Positions 1 through 9,681 are shown, counted from the stretch's first letter. The stretch: 64,000 nt of DNA from RHKX01 sp963823275 (GCA_963823275.1 CAWGKW010000003.1:1-64000), one strand, 5' to 3'. Notes: generated from the sequence alone by a model not told the origin. A program made the numbers and translations.

Positions 1-2234
1 AGATTCCCAACCAGCCACGCTCGCAAGCTCGCTGCGTCAAGATCGCGCCAGGTCCGGCGCAGCGACAGGCGGCGACGCCCGCTCAGTTCGAGGCTCCAAG
101 CGTCGACGGCCAGCGCCTTGGCGATCAGCTCGAAGTCCTCGGTCTCAGGCGGGCGGACCCAAGTAAACGAGTCGATCACCCATGGCACGACGTTCAGCAA
201 CATCACGTCGTCGCCGAGCTCACGCGCGAGCTCCAGCCACCCGCGGCTGAGCTCCTCGATCCGCTCGAGGTCGAACATCACCCAAAGGCACGGGATGAGC
301 TGCGCGTAGAGGCGCTCGCGCCACAGACCGTCGGGGTCGGTCTCGACGGGGAGCAGTTCCAGCGCCTGCTCGAGCAAATCAGCCGCCTGTTCCGGTGCGG
401 CGCGGCCGAAAGCCTGCGCGGCGGCGCGCTCGGCGTAACGAGCGGCGCGCTCGCCCTCCCCGAGTGCCGCCGCCTCCGCGAAGTGGTGGGCAAGATCGGC
501 GACTGCGCTCTGGGCCTCGCCGAAGCGTCGCTCCAAGGCCAGACCGATCTGCTGGTGGGTGTGCAGGCGGCGCATGGTGGAAAGCTCGTCCTCCAAGGTC
601 TGCCGCACGAGTGCGTGCGCGAATCGCAGCCGGCCGGGCGAGCCGCTCTCCAGCACCAGCCGGGCGCTCAGTGCCTCATCGAGGCTGTCGAGCGCCTCGC
701 CCATCGGCTGCTCGGCCACCTCGGCGACGATCGCTACGTCGAACTGCGGCCCGGTCACGGCGGCGACCGTAAGCAGGTCTCCCGCCTGCTGGGAGAGCCG
801 CGAGACCCTGCGTCCGACGACCTCGCGCACACCCTCGGGGACGACGAACTGCCCCACGCCCTCGGCGCGAACCCAGCGCCCCTCGACCTGCTCGATCGCA
901 CCGGACTCCGCGAGGTTGCGCAGGACCTGCCCGACGAAGAACGGGTTGCCCTGCGTCTGTTCGCTGATCAGCTCGACGAGCTCCCTCGAGTCCTCGTCCA
1001 TCGCGTCGCCGCGCATGGCCTGCACGAAAGCAGCGACTCCATCGGGATCGAGGCCGCGGACCGCGACCCGCTCCACCCCATCGATGCGGCGTAGATCGGC
1101 CAGCATGTCGGCGAGCGGGTGCCTTCGGTCCAGTTCCGTGTCGCGGTAGGTGCCGACGATCAGCAGCCGGGAGAGTCGCTCGCTGCGAACCAGGTGCATC
1201 AGCGCCTGCAGCGTTGGCTTCGGAGCCCAGTGGATGTCGTCGAGCACCAGCACCACAGGCCGATCCGCGGACTCCATCGAGAGCCAGTCGACGAGGCCCT
1301 CGAAGATCGCCCACGCCTCGATCTGTCCCTCGGGCACCTCCTCGACCAGCTCGGGCACAAGCCTGGCAAGCACCCCACCGCGCAACTCGAGCACCCGCTC
1401 GCGCGTCGCCTCATCGACGCTCACCAGGTAGTGGCGCAGCGCCTCGGCGAACGGTTGGTAGGCGACCGCGAGATCCTCGTCGACGCGGCCGAAGAGGACC
1501 AGCGCGCCCTGCTCATGAGCGCGGGCGGCAATCTCCTGAGCGAGCCGCGTCTTACCCGCCCCCGGTTCACCGGCCAGCAAGGCGACGCGGACACCACCAA
1601 CCACCTGCCGCCAGAGCCCGTCGAGGCGCTCGACCTCGGCCGCCCGACCGACGAACGAATAAGCCGACTCGAACGCGAGCCTCGGCGGCAGCGGCACCGG
1701 CGCGAGGCCGCCGGCCTCCGCCAGGGGAGCCCAGCCGACCTCGACGGCCCCAACCGGTTCCGCCAGGCCCTTGAGCTCGATCGGCCCTAGTGAGGTGTAG
1801 GCGTGGCCACCGCGTGATCCGGCAAGCACGCGAACCGTCTCGGTCCCGAGGATCTGCCCGGCGGCGGCGGCCGCGCACAGACGCGCCGCCTCGACGACCG
1901 CCGTCCCGTGCAGGTCGCCGTCGTCGGCCACGGTCACGTCACCCGAGGAGACCCCGACGCGCAGCGGCAGGCTTTCCTCGCCGCCGCGCGCGTGTGCCTC
2001 GACGGCCTGCTGCATCGAGACGGCAGTCGCCAGTGCATCCGCGGCCCCGGTGAACTCGACCATCAGGCCATCGCCGAGACTCTTGATCTCCCGGCCGCCG
2101 TGTGTGTCGACAGCGTTGCGGAGCAGATCCAGGTGCGACTCTTGGACGCCGCCGAAGCGCTCATCGCCCAGCCGAGCAAGGGCCTCCGTGGAGGCCACCG
2201 CATCGGTGAACAGAACCGTCAGTGTCGCTTCCAC
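1..2234 (-). CDS. Class III nucleotide cyclase / AAA ATPase / TPR regulator (C-terminus off window)
   Basis: The minus strand reads open from a GTG at 2234 (in-frame stop just upstream) to base 1, about 744 codons. Residues 1-170 form a class III cyclase domain: FTD supplies the first metal aspartate and SLGDG the second. The usual transition-state Asn before AARL is Glu here, so catalysis is uncertain. An AAA-type ATPase follows with Walker A GEPGAGKT (about residue 222) and Walker B VLVLDDIHW, then helical TPR-like sequence. This is the layout of actinobacterial cyclase/LuxR-like sensor ATPases; a C-terminal HTH, if present, lies outside. Domains are seen directly; a signalling or transcriptional role is inferred. 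Confidence 0.85.
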   Translation of the reverse strand, partial: MEATLTVLFTDAVASTEALARLGDERFGGVQESHLDLLRNAVDTHGGREIKSLGDGLMVEFTGAADALATAVSMQQAVEAHARGGEESLPLRVGVSSGDVTVADDGDLHGTAVVEAARLCAAAAAGQILGTETVRVLAGSRGGHAYTSLGPIELKGLAEPVGAVEVGWAPLAEAGGLAPVPLPPRLAFESAYSFVGRAAEVERLDGLWRQVVGGVRVALLAGEPGAGKTRLAQEIAARAHEQGALVLFGRVDEDLAVAYQPFAEALRHYLVSVDEATRERVLELRGGVLARLVPELVEEVPEGQIEAWAIFEGLVDWLSMESADRPVVLVLDDIHWAPKPTLQALMHLVRSERLSRLLIVGTYRDTELDRRHPLADMLADLRRIDGVERVAVRGLDPDGVAAFVQAMRGDAMDEDSRELVELISEQTQGNPFFVGQVLRNLAESGAIEQVEGRWVRAEGVGQFVVPEGVREVVGRRVSRLSQQAGDLLTVAAVTGPQFDVAIVAEVAEQPMGEALDSLDEALSARLVLESGSPGRLRFAHALVRQTLEDELSTMRRLHTHQQIGLALERRFGEAQSAVADLAHHFAEAAALGEGERAARYAERAAAQAFGRAAPEQAADLLEQALELLPVETDPDGLWRERLYAQLIPCLWVMFDLERIEELSRGWLELARELGDDVMLLNVVPWVIDSFTWVRPPETEDFELIAKALAVDAWSLELSGRRRLSLRRTWRDLDAASLRAWLVGN

Positions 2235-2301
2235 ATACCGACCTTACCCGCCGGTCATAAGGGGCGCGACCCCCGGCGTCCCTTCGCTTGAGTTGGGTCT
2301 G

Positions 2302-2590
2302 CGATTGGGCACCAACCCCGTTCTGGTGACCAAATCCAACCCAATCCCCGGTAATCCACGGGTATCCGCGTTGGATCATCAGGCGAGCGGTCTGACCGCG
2401 AACCGCTTGCTAGAGCCAGATCCCGGGCTTCAGACACCTCAACGCCTGCTCGCATCGCACCCAGGAGGTCGCCGGTTCGAGCCCGGCTACTCCACTCCCG
2501 GAACCTCAGAAGCCAAGCCGTTTTCCGATCCGCGCCGGTCGGCTGACGCTCCGAGCCTCACTGCCGAAAGTCTGCGTTGGTGCCCAATCG
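2302..2590 (+). repeat. tRNA-Ala-fragment repeat, copy 1
   Basis: First of six related repeats. It opens with ATTGGGCACCAA and an imperfect inverted arm TGGTGACCAA, continues with an AATCCACGGGTATCCGCG block and CGCTTGCTAGAGCC, and ends at 2450-2496 in a tRNA 3' half: anticodon loop with CGC, variable loop AGGAGGTC, T-arm GCCGG-TTCGAGC-CCGGC and acceptor strand. This copy lacks one G in the acceptor strand (CTACTCCA against CTAGCTCCA). Homology with copy 2 continues about 50 bases past the tRNA end. A perfect 15-bp inverted pair, CGATTGGGCACCAAC at 2302-2316 and its complement at 2576-2590, bounds the unit. No gene is seen between 2235 and 2692. Confidence 0.85.
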
Positions 2591-2692
2591 GGAGCTCCAA
2601 ACTGGCGTCGCCGACGTCCTCAACTGCTGGGGGGATCGGAGATAGGACGGGGGAATGCAAACACAGCTCCGTGAGGAGTCTTGGCGGTTCGG

Positions 2693-4498
2693 TCAGCTCC
2701 GAGCGGTTTCGATGAGCAAGTCGTCGAGCGCCGGGTTATCGATGGCAGCGGCAAGACCGCGTGCGGCCCCGAGCGCGCCGCGGTCGCCAAGCTGAGCGCG
2801 ATAGGCGTGTGCCCGGACGGTGAACTCCCGCATGCCAGATCGCGCCGCCAGCTTTCCGAGGCTCAGGGTTGTCTCACGCGCCTGCGAATTGCCGGTATGG
2901 ACGGCTAGATCGGCGCTCGCGTCGAGTACGTACCCGTGCATCCATTGGTACGGGTCGGATACTCGGTTGACCCGCTTTCGTGCATCGGCCAGCCACTCCC
3001 GCGCCTTCGGAGAGTCTCCAAGCTCAACCTGAAGCAACGCGGTCGCACGCGCGGCAGCCCCCTCCCAGCACGGATCCGCGAGCGAGCAACTCAGCCTGAA
3101 GGCGTGGGCGAGACGATCCTCGGCCTCTTCGTAGCGACCCTCGCGGATCGCGATCTCCCCGGCGAGTGTTTCGGGCCATGGAAGGAACGATTGCCACCGC
3201 TCATCGGTAGCCAGCGTCAGAGAGCTGTGCACCGCTGAGGTCGCCGGCTCGAGATCGTCACGAAGAAGGTGTACCCGGCCGATCAGCGAGAGCGAAAACG
3301 CAGCCTGCCGCGCCGCCCCGCTGCGCCGGGCACCTTCGACTGACTCCCAGAGCAGCTGCAGAGCCGCGTCGTAGTGAGCGCGATCGGAAAGCAGCATGCC
3401 CCGCAAGCCGAGCACTCCAGCACGCTCGCCATCCCCATGCGACAGACGAAGTGCCTGGGCAAGCCACCGACCTGCCGAGGCATTGCGGCCCGCCTGAACA
3501 TCGACATATCCAAGCTCCCGCAGGGCGGCGACAGCGATCGGGCGCTCGTCGGCTTCCTCGGCGACCGCAAGGGCCTCGTGCAGGATCGCCGAACCCTCTT
3601 CGTCGCGACCGCGGAGCGCATGGACCAGTGCCGTCCCGAGTTCGGCCAGACAAGCAGCCTGCAACTCGGGATCCTCGACGAGGGCCGCCTCCGCGGACGC
3701 CAAGCGCAGGCACTCGATGCCTGGCTCCACTGCCCCGGCATCGATCGCTGTGCGACCTGCGTTGAGCTGGTCGCGGGCAAGTTGGGGGTCGCCGACAGCT
3801 GCGTGCCTGGGATCCGCTTCTCCGCCGACCGCCAGCGCAAGCTCTGGCCCCGGTTCACGGCCGAGCTCCCGCCGCAGGAGCGCCGCGCTGGCGTCGAGCT
3901 GAGCCTTGGCGACGACCGGGCCGTCACTGCTACGCAGCGATCGGAGCAGCACCTCCTGACAGGCCTGATCGAGCGGGTCGATGGCTACGGCGCGACGTGC
4001 CAGCGCACTCGCCTCGACATGCTCGCCCGATGCCCGGAGAGCCAGTGCCGCCTCCCTGAGGGAGGCCTGACAGACACCGCCCAGATAGGCACGCTGCACG
4101 GAGACCCAGGTCTCGAAATCCGGCGCCGAAGCGAAGTGCATGCCTTCGAGCAGCTCGCCCTCGGCCAGATCGGTGTCCAAGGGAAGCGTCTCCCCGGTCA
4201 GCGCCAACACATCAATCCACGCCTCCGGACCAAGCACGAGAGCCAAAGGGTCGCCACCTAGGGACTGCTTTGACTCACCGAGGGATCGCCGCAGCTCGAC
4301 AAGGCTCCAGCGCAGCGCTGCGAGCGGATCAGATGCTTCCGGAAAGAGAAGTCCCGCGAGCTGGCTGCGGGACATGCTGCCCTCGCCGAGGACGAGATAG
4401 GCAAGCAGCCCCCAGGCCTTATTCCCCCGCGGCGAAGGGACCGGCGCACCATCGTGCTCAATCCGGGGTACTCCCAACAGGTGGATCCTGAGTTTCAA
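2693..4498 (-). CDS. SARP-family regulator with TPR C-terminus
   Basis: About 600 residues. The start KLRIHLLGVPRI, followed by a winged-helix-like segment ending near residue 90, matches the AfsR/DnrI (SARP) DNA-binding module. A bacterial transcriptional activator domain follows (to about residue 240), then repeated helical pairs of TPR type to the end. No NB-ARC ATPase lies between them, so this is a short SARP-TPR form. A TTG at 4498 is preferred because the conserved fold starts there; an ATG at 4579 would add 27 unconserved residues and overlap the tautomerase gene. It lies just downstream of that gene on the same strand. Its targets are unknown. Confidence 0.8.
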   Translation of the reverse strand: MKLRIHLLGVPRIEHDGAPVPSPRGNKAWGLLAYLVLGEGSMSRSQLAGLLFPEASDPLAALRWSLVELRRSLGESKQSLGGDPLALVLGPEAWIDVLALTGETLPLDTDLAEGELLEGMHFASAPDFETWVSVQRAYLGGVCQASLREAALALRASGEHVEASALARRAVAIDPLDQACQEVLLRSLRSSDGPVVAKAQLDASAALLRRELGREPGPELALAVGGEADPRHAAVGDPQLARDQLNAGRTAIDAGAVEPGIECLRLASAEAALVEDPELQAACLAELGTALVHALRGRDEEGSAILHEALAVAEEADERPIAVAALRELGYVDVQAGRNASAGRWLAQALRLSHGDGERAGVLGLRGMLLSDRAHYDAALQLLWESVEGARRSGAARQAAFSLSLIGRVHLLRDDLEPATSAVHSSLTLATDERWQSFLPWPETLAGEIAIREGRYEEAEDRLAHAFRLSCSLADPCWEGAAARATALLQVELGDSPKAREWLADARKRVNRVSDPYQWMHGYVLDASADLAVHTGNSQARETTLSLGKLAARSGMREFTVRAHAYRAQLGDRGALGAARGLAAAIDNPALDDLLIETARS

Positions 4499-4556
4499 GA
4501 GTCCAGCTGATCGTACTTCCGGTTGGACGGTGCGCCGATCGATCCCCCCGCCCTGG

Positions 4557-4790
4557 TTAGCCGGCCGGGGTCGGCTCACCCGCGAGTAGATCCTGCACGC
4601 CCTCGGTGGTCAAGGCATCGCCGCCCATCATCCAGGCGCCACTGTCGACCTCTTCGATCGTGACCATCGTGACGCCGCGAACCGGTTCACCGGCAACGGC
4701 AACGAACGCTTCCGTGATCCCCTGCGCCACCTCGATCTTCTGATCCGGGGTGAGCACGTCGGCGATGACCTTTGCGTTTACGTACGGCAT
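4557..4790 (-). CDS. 4-oxalocrotonate tautomerase-family enzyme
   Basis: A 77-residue protein starting MPYVNAKVI. The proline directly after the initiator Met is the catalytic base of the tautomerase superfamily, which fixes the start at 4790; AAAGGAG lies seven bases upstream. An upstream ATG at 4823 would bury Pro2 and is rejected. The family catalyses keto-enol tautomerisation or related dehalogenation; the substrate cannot be told. It is the first gene of a minus-strand pair with the SARP regulator and is transcribed away from the DUF4242 gene. Confidence 0.85.
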   Translation of the reverse strand: MPYVNAKVIADVLTPDQKIEVAQGITEAFVAVAGEPVRGVTMVTIEEVDSGAWMMGGDALTTEGVQDLLAGEPTPAG

Positions 4791-4884
4791 CGAGTCTCCT
4801 TTGGTAGCTGACGCAACGATCAAACCCGGCAGGCGTTTGAGCGAGCGTTTGAGGGTGCGGCCGGCGAACTGTCACACTCGTTGC
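4791..4884. promoter_or_regulatory. Divergent promoter region with GCGTTTGAG direct repeats
   Basis: This 94-bp gap separates divergent tautomerase and DUF4242 genes. It contains two copies of GCGTTTGAG (4833-4841 and 4845-4853, 12-bp period) and an inverted CAAAC arm at 4821-4825. Spaced identical arms in a divergent promoter suggest a regulator site. Promoter boxes are not clear, so this is a candidate only. Confidence 0.35.
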
Positions 4885-5157
4885 ATGCCCCGATACCTGA
4901 TCGAGCGCGCCGTAGGCGATGTCACCCGTGAGCAACTCGATGAGGTGGTCGAGCGCGCAACCCGGGTCCGCGAAGAACGCTTCCCCGATATCGGCTGGCT
5001 GCACACCCACGTGGTTCGCACCGACGAGGGGCTAACGGCCTATTGCGTCTATGAGGCCGCCAACCCCGAGCGCGTTTGCGAACACGCCGAGGCGATCGGG
5101 CTCCCTGCTCAGGCAATCCACGAGATCGAAGCCGAACTCGCTCCCGTCGACAGCTAA
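4885..5157 (+). CDS. DUF4242 family protein
   Basis: A 90-residue protein starting MPRYLIERAVGDV. The pattern of a short strand, a helix (REQLDEVVERATRV), a WLHTHVV strand and a tail motif YCVYEAANPE matches the DUF4242 ferredoxin-like fold (SCO4226-type, where a homologue binds nickel). The start at 4885 gives the usual family length; an upstream ATG at 4750 would run through the divergent promoter. The His and Cys residues of the core are present, but metal binding is inferred from the family only. It lies immediately before repeat copy 2. Confidence 0.75.
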   Translation: MPRYLIERAVGDVTREQLDEVVERATRVREERFPDIGWLHTHVVRTDEGLTAYCVYEAANPERVCEHAEAIGLPAQAIHEIEAELAPVDS

Positions 5158-5279
5158 TCAAAGGGCTCTATCCTCGTATCGAGGCAACCGGATTCGCACC
5201 ATCGACAATTCGAACCCCAGTAGATGGGCCCGAGATCAGTTCGAACTTGATAGATCAACGGTCGGCCGCTGTCGGCGCC

Positions 5280-5465
<186 letters not shown>

Positions 5466-5523
5466 GAGTGACGAACGACCGCAGCCACCACACACGTCGC
5501 CGCTCCTCGGAGTCGGCGTGAGC

Positions 5524-6216
5524 TCAGGTGAGCAGCGCCACGCCTGTGACCGCGAGCCATAGCGACCACGCGACGTAGGTGGGAGGCGTCAGGCCCGCAG
5601 CGAGGCTCCAGCCGTCAGTCTCTCCCCGCCCGACGAACTCCAGGGAACAGATAACCAGGACGGCGCCGACGCCGATCCCAGCGACCCCAAGCCATGATGG
5701 GACGGCCGAGCTCTGTGTCATCGCTACGCCTGTGAGCGTGGTCCAGGCCCCGGTCAGCGCGTACCCGAGGTGCTCGCCGACGGCAACTCCCAGATACCGG
5801 TTAAACGACTGGAAGACGACATCGATCGCGTCTCGTCGTGCCGGGCTTGCAGTGGGGTCGGCATCTTCGCGGGCCAGGTACGGGACGAGGAATGGCCAGC
5901 GCACGAGTCCGAGGAACTGAACGATGGCGGCTAGCACGCCGATCGTGGTGGTCACCGCCAGCAGCGTGCCGTCGGCATCATCGATTGTGCTCGACAGCAG
6001 AACGACTAACGGGGCGAGGAGCACCGCGGTCATGGCGAAGCTCCACCACAGCAAGATCAGCGAGGTGCCGCCGTCTCGGAATTGCGCGAGCACCTCACTG
6101 GTGGGTCGACGCAGGATGTCCGGGTAGTCGAAACGCGCTGCCAATAGGCCGAAAGCGGTGTTGAACGCGACAGGTAGAGCGATCAGCAGCAGTCCCGCAA
6201 CGGTGTCGGTGCCCAT
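5524..6216 (-). CDS. DUF4386-like integral membrane protein
   Basis: A 230-residue, strongly hydrophobic protein with about six predicted membrane segments (near residues 8-28, 55-75, 85-108, 145-165, 175-192 and 210-229). The pattern of an N-terminal segment, an RRPTSEVLAQF loop and a GLVRWPFLVPYLA stretch fits the DUF4386 family of unknown function. The ATG at 6216 gives a start right at the first membrane helix. It lies 16 bp downstream of a small membrane-protein gene on the same strand, probably co-transcribed. Confidence 0.7.
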   Translation of the reverse strand: MGTDTVAGLLLIALPVAFNTAFGLLAARFDYPDILRRPTSEVLAQFRDGGTSLILLWWSFAMTAVLLAPLVVLLSSTIDDADGTLLAVTTTIGVLAAIVQFLGLVRWPFLVPYLAREDADPTASPARRDAIDVVFQSFNRYLGVAVGEHLGYALTGAWTTLTGVAMTQSSAVPSWLGVAGIGVGAVLVICSLEFVGRGETDGWSLAAGLTPPTYVAWSLWLAVTGVALLT

Positions 6217-6232
6217 GCCAGCCGAACCGGTC

Positions 6233-6385
6233 TCAGGCGCTCTCGCGTTGTGAGAGCCAGCCGATCATCGCGCCGAGCGCCAACCCCGCCTCGGGTGCAA
6301 GCGGGATGTCGGTCGTCACGCTCATTGCGATGCCCACGATGAGGCCGATGACCCCCCCGGTCGCGATCGCTGCTCTGATGCTCAT
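6233..6385 (-). CDS. Small two-helix membrane protein
   Basis: A 50-residue ORF starting MSIRAAIATGGVIG, with two hydrophobic stretches (residues 5-22 and 33-46). It lies directly upstream of the DUF4386 gene on the same strand. A longer reading from 6469 adds polar sequence before the first helix and is less likely. No family recognised. Hydrophobic layout and close spacing are the only support. Confidence 0.5.
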   Translation of the reverse strand: MSIRAAIATGGVIGLIVGIAMSVTTDIPLAPEAGLALGAMIGWLSQRESA

Positions 6386-6527
6386 CGCCGCGAGTGTAAG
6401 TGAGACGGGCAGAACCAGACGCTCGACACCAGACGAGCACCGGCCGAGGATGTGGGGGCCTGAGCGCACCTTTTCTCGCGGGCTGGCTCAAAGCGTGATC
6501 TTGGTGCCGACAGTGCGTAGGGCTGGG

Positions 6528-7253
6528 TCAGGTCGGGGCCGAGGGGCAGGCTGTCTCGCGGAGGCCGATCAGCACTTGGTCGAGGGCGAACTTGTAGTGG
6601 GCGTCGCTTCCGTAGGCGCCGAAGTCGTCGGCGGCGGAGACGGTGAGTGGGTAGTCGGCGACGGGGAGCGTCTTCAGGAGTGCGGCGACTTCGGCCCCGC
6701 GTCCGTTGGGGTCGAAATCGCGTGCGGTGGTGAACGAAGCCCATCCGTAGTTCAGGGCGATCAGGCCCCCGAACGCGGCCACCGCATCGGTGGTGCTGAG
6801 ACCCCCGCGGCACAGGATCTCCAGTCCGAGTTCGCCGATGCGCACCGAGCTGAAGCCTGGATTCGGCTGGATGAAGAGCGGGGCGACCGCCCACGGATGA
6901 TCGTTCAGGACACGGCGGTGCGCGAGGGTGAAGCGGCGCAGATCCTCCACCCAGTCGTCACTGGTGGGCGGGGACTCGAAGCGGCTGAGCACGCGGTCCA
7001 GGAGCGCATCGACGAGCAGATCCTTCGTGGCGAAGTGGTTGTAGAGCGCCATCGGCGCCGAACCGAGCTCGGCGGCCACGCTGCGCATCGTCACAGCCTC
7101 AAAGCCCTGGGCGGCCAGCTCCTCGGCCGCGTCGAGAATCGCGTCCTGACTGAGCGAGTTGCGGGGGCGTCGCTTCCGCGGCGCGCCTGATGCGCCCGCC
7201 TTCTTGGCGGTCCCCTTGACATCGGTGGATGTACGCTGTACGTTACGCGCCAT
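6528..7253 (-). CDS. TetR-family transcriptional regulator
   Basis: About 241 residues. The N-terminal HTH is plain: ILDAAEELAAQGFEAVTMRSVA, then ELGSAPMALYNHFATKDLLVDALLD. The C-terminal half resembles the TetR_C ligand-binding domain (HRRVLNDHPW, FGGLIALNYG). It is divergent from the MMPL exporter at 7326 and likely represses it. The ATG at 7253 is chosen because a TACAAT -10-like box lies seven bases before it, consistent with a leaderless mRNA; an ATG at 7262 adds three residues. Two GTAC-n3-GTAC palindromes overlap the start, suggesting autoregulation. Confidence 0.85.
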   Translation of the reverse strand: MARNVQRTSTDVKGTAKKAGASGAPRKRRPRNSLSQDAILDAAEELAAQGFEAVTMRSVAAELGSAPMALYNHFATKDLLVDALLDRVLSRFESPPTSDDWVEDLRRFTLAHRRVLNDHPWAVAPLFIQPNPGFSSVRIGELGLEILCRGGLSTTDAVAAFGGLIALNYGWASFTTARDFDPNGRGAEVAALLKTLPVADYPLTVSAADDFGAYGSDAHYKFALDQVLIGLRETACPSAPT

Positions 7254-7267
7254 GACGTACATTGTAC
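7216..7267 (+). promoter_or_regulatory. MMPL promoter with twin palindromic TetR operators
   Basis: TTGACA (7216-7221), a 17-bp spacer and TACGTT (7239-7244) form a promoter reading toward the MMPL gene. GTACGCTGTAC (7231-7241) covers the spacer and -10, and the perfect palindrome GTACATTGTAC (7257-7267) lies near the start site; centres are 26 bp apart. The arrangement would let the TetR protein block both promoters. Operator function is inferred from symmetry and position. Confidence 0.6.
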
Positions 7268-7284
7268 ATTACAAAGGAGACGAC

Positions 7285-7326
7285 ATGACCGCCCGCCCAC
7301 TCACTCAGACCTCCTGGAGAACCTGA
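7285..7326 (+). CDS. 13-residue leader peptide upstream of MMPL gene
   Basis: ATG at 7285 has AAAGGAG eight bases upstream, the best ribosome-binding site in this area. It encodes MTARPLTQTSWRT and stops at TGA 7324-7326, whose final A begins the MMPL ATG (TGATG overlap). The MMPL gene also has its own GGAG six bases before its start. The layout implies translational coupling; whether the peptide has a function is unknown. Confidence 0.5.
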   Translation: MTARPLTQTSWRT

Positions 7327-9502
7327 TGCTCACCCGCCTTTCCACCGCCATCTCCCGCCGTCCGCGGCGCTCCCTCGCCCTCCTCGTCGCCGCGGTCCTG
7401 ATCGCCGGCGTCGTCGGCGGCCCGGTCGCCGGGCTCCTCATCTCCGGCGACGGCCCGGTCGTCGGCGGCTCCTCCAGCCAGCGCGCCGACGCACTCGTCG
7501 AGCAGGCCACCGGCGCGGGAGCGTCGCCCGGCGTCGTCGCGCTCGTCACCCCGTCCGGCGGCGTCACCTCCTCCGGCGGCCGCGCCGCGGTCGCCGAGGT
7601 CCAGCGCACGCTGAAGGCCGATCCCGACCTCCGCGACGTCGCGGGCCCATCGGCCGCGGCCGGCGACCCGCGCGTAGCCGCCGACGGCTCCTCGGCGATC
7701 GTCACCGCCTACGTGCGCTCCGGTGCCGACGAGGACGCGGTCGGCTCGCGCCTGATCACCGCGTTCGAGCAGCAGAAGACCGTCGCGCTCGGCGGCGGCA
7801 CGATCGCCGGGACGCAGATCGGCGAGCAGGCCGGGGAGGACCTCTCGATGGCCGAGATGCTCGCCTTCCCGATTCTCGCGCTGCTCGCGTTCCTGCTGTT
7901 CGGCAGCATCCGCTCCGCGCTCGTCCCGCTCTCGACCGCGCTCGTGACGCTGCTGTTCGCGTTCCTCGCGCTGCGCGTCGTCGTCGTCTTCTACGACGTG
8001 CAGGTCTTCGCCCTGAACCTCATGTTCGCGCTCGGCCTCGGCCTGGCGTTGGACTACGCGCTGTTCCTCATCGCCCGCTACCGCGAGGAGGCCGAGCGCG
8101 ACGGGGCGAACGCCGGCGCGCTGCGGCGCACCGTCACCGGCGCGGGCCGCACGGTGCTCTTCAGCGCCGTCACCGTCGCCGTGTCGCTGTCCGCGCTGCT
8201 CGTGTTCGACATCGACTTCATCGTGTCGATGGGCGTCGGCGGCGTGCTCGTCGCGCTCGCCGCGGCCGTCGCCGCGCTCACCGTCGTCCCCGTCATGCTC
8301 GCGTTCTGGGGCCCGAAGATCGTCACCCGCCGCGCCGGTGCCACCGCCGCGGCGAGCGACACCGGCATCTGGTCGCGCGTCGCCCACGGCGTCATGCGCC
8401 GCCCGGGCATCGTCGCGGCCGTCACGGCGGGCGCACTTCTACTGCTCGCCGTGCCGTCGCTGCGCACGCAGTGGACGGGCGTCGACGCGAGCGTCCTGCC
8501 GGCGAGCCAGAGCGCGCGGGTCGTCCACGACGCACTCGAGCGGGAGTACCCCGCCACGGACAGCTCCGGCATGTTCGTCGCGGTCGAGGCGCCGCGTGAG
8601 GCGAAGCCCCTTGTCGAGGACTACGCCGAACGGCTCGCCGCCGTCGACGGCGTGCAGAACGTCAGCGCCCCACGCCCGATCGGCGACGGCGCCTGGCAGA
8701 TCGACCTGTCGGCCGCAGGCGAGGCCGTCCGGCCGCCTGCGCAGCGCGTCCTGAGCGACGTCCGCGCAGTCCCGGCGCCGGCGACCGCGTACGTCGGCGG
8801 CGAGGCCGCGTCGTTCGCCGACCAGCAGACGAGCATCGGCGGCAGCCTGCCGCTCGCACTGCTGATCCTCGGCGGCGGGACGCTCATCGTCCTGTGGCTC
8901 ATGACCGGCTCGGTCGTCCTGCCCGTCAAGACGCTGCTGATGAACACGCTCACCGCGGCCGCGACCACGGGGGTGCTCGTGCTCGTCTTCCAGGACGGGC
9001 GCTTCACCGACCTGCTCGGGTTCACGAACGAGGGCGGGATCGAGACCGGGGACTTCCTCGTCCTGATGGCGCTCGTGTTCGCCCTGACGACGGACTACGG
9101 CGTGCTGCTGCTCTCGCGGATCGTCGAGGGACACCGCCGCGGCCTCAGCGACAGGGAGGCCGTCACGCGCGGCCTGCAGCGCACCGGCCGGCTGCTGACG
9201 GCGGCGGCGATCCTGCTCGCCGTCGCGATCGGCTCGTTCCTGACGTCCGACCTGCAGTTCCTCAAGCAGATCGGCCTCGGCGCGGCGTTCGCCGTCCTGG
9301 TCGACGCGTTCATCGTGCGCGGGCTGCTCGTGCCGTCGCTGATGGCGCTCCTGGGCAGCTGGAACTGGTGGTCGCCCCTGCCGCTGAAGCGCCTGCACGA
9401 CCGGATCGGCGTGCGCGAGGACCACGGCGACGGCGCGGTCGTCGCCGTCGTCCCGACCAACGGCGCCCAGGATAATCCACATCAGCGCGAGCTGGACCAG
9501 CC

Positions 9503-9681
<179 letters not shown>

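Noticed and set aside
483..1790. Plus-strand ORFs of 203-223 residues
   Set aside because: They are antisense to the clear cyclase/ATPase reading frame, which has recognisable motifs through its full length.
2440..2500. Functional tRNA genes in the repeats
   Set aside because: Only the 3' half is present; the anticodon stem does not pair, the 5' acceptor strand and D-arm are missing, and copies 1 and 5 have disabling changes.
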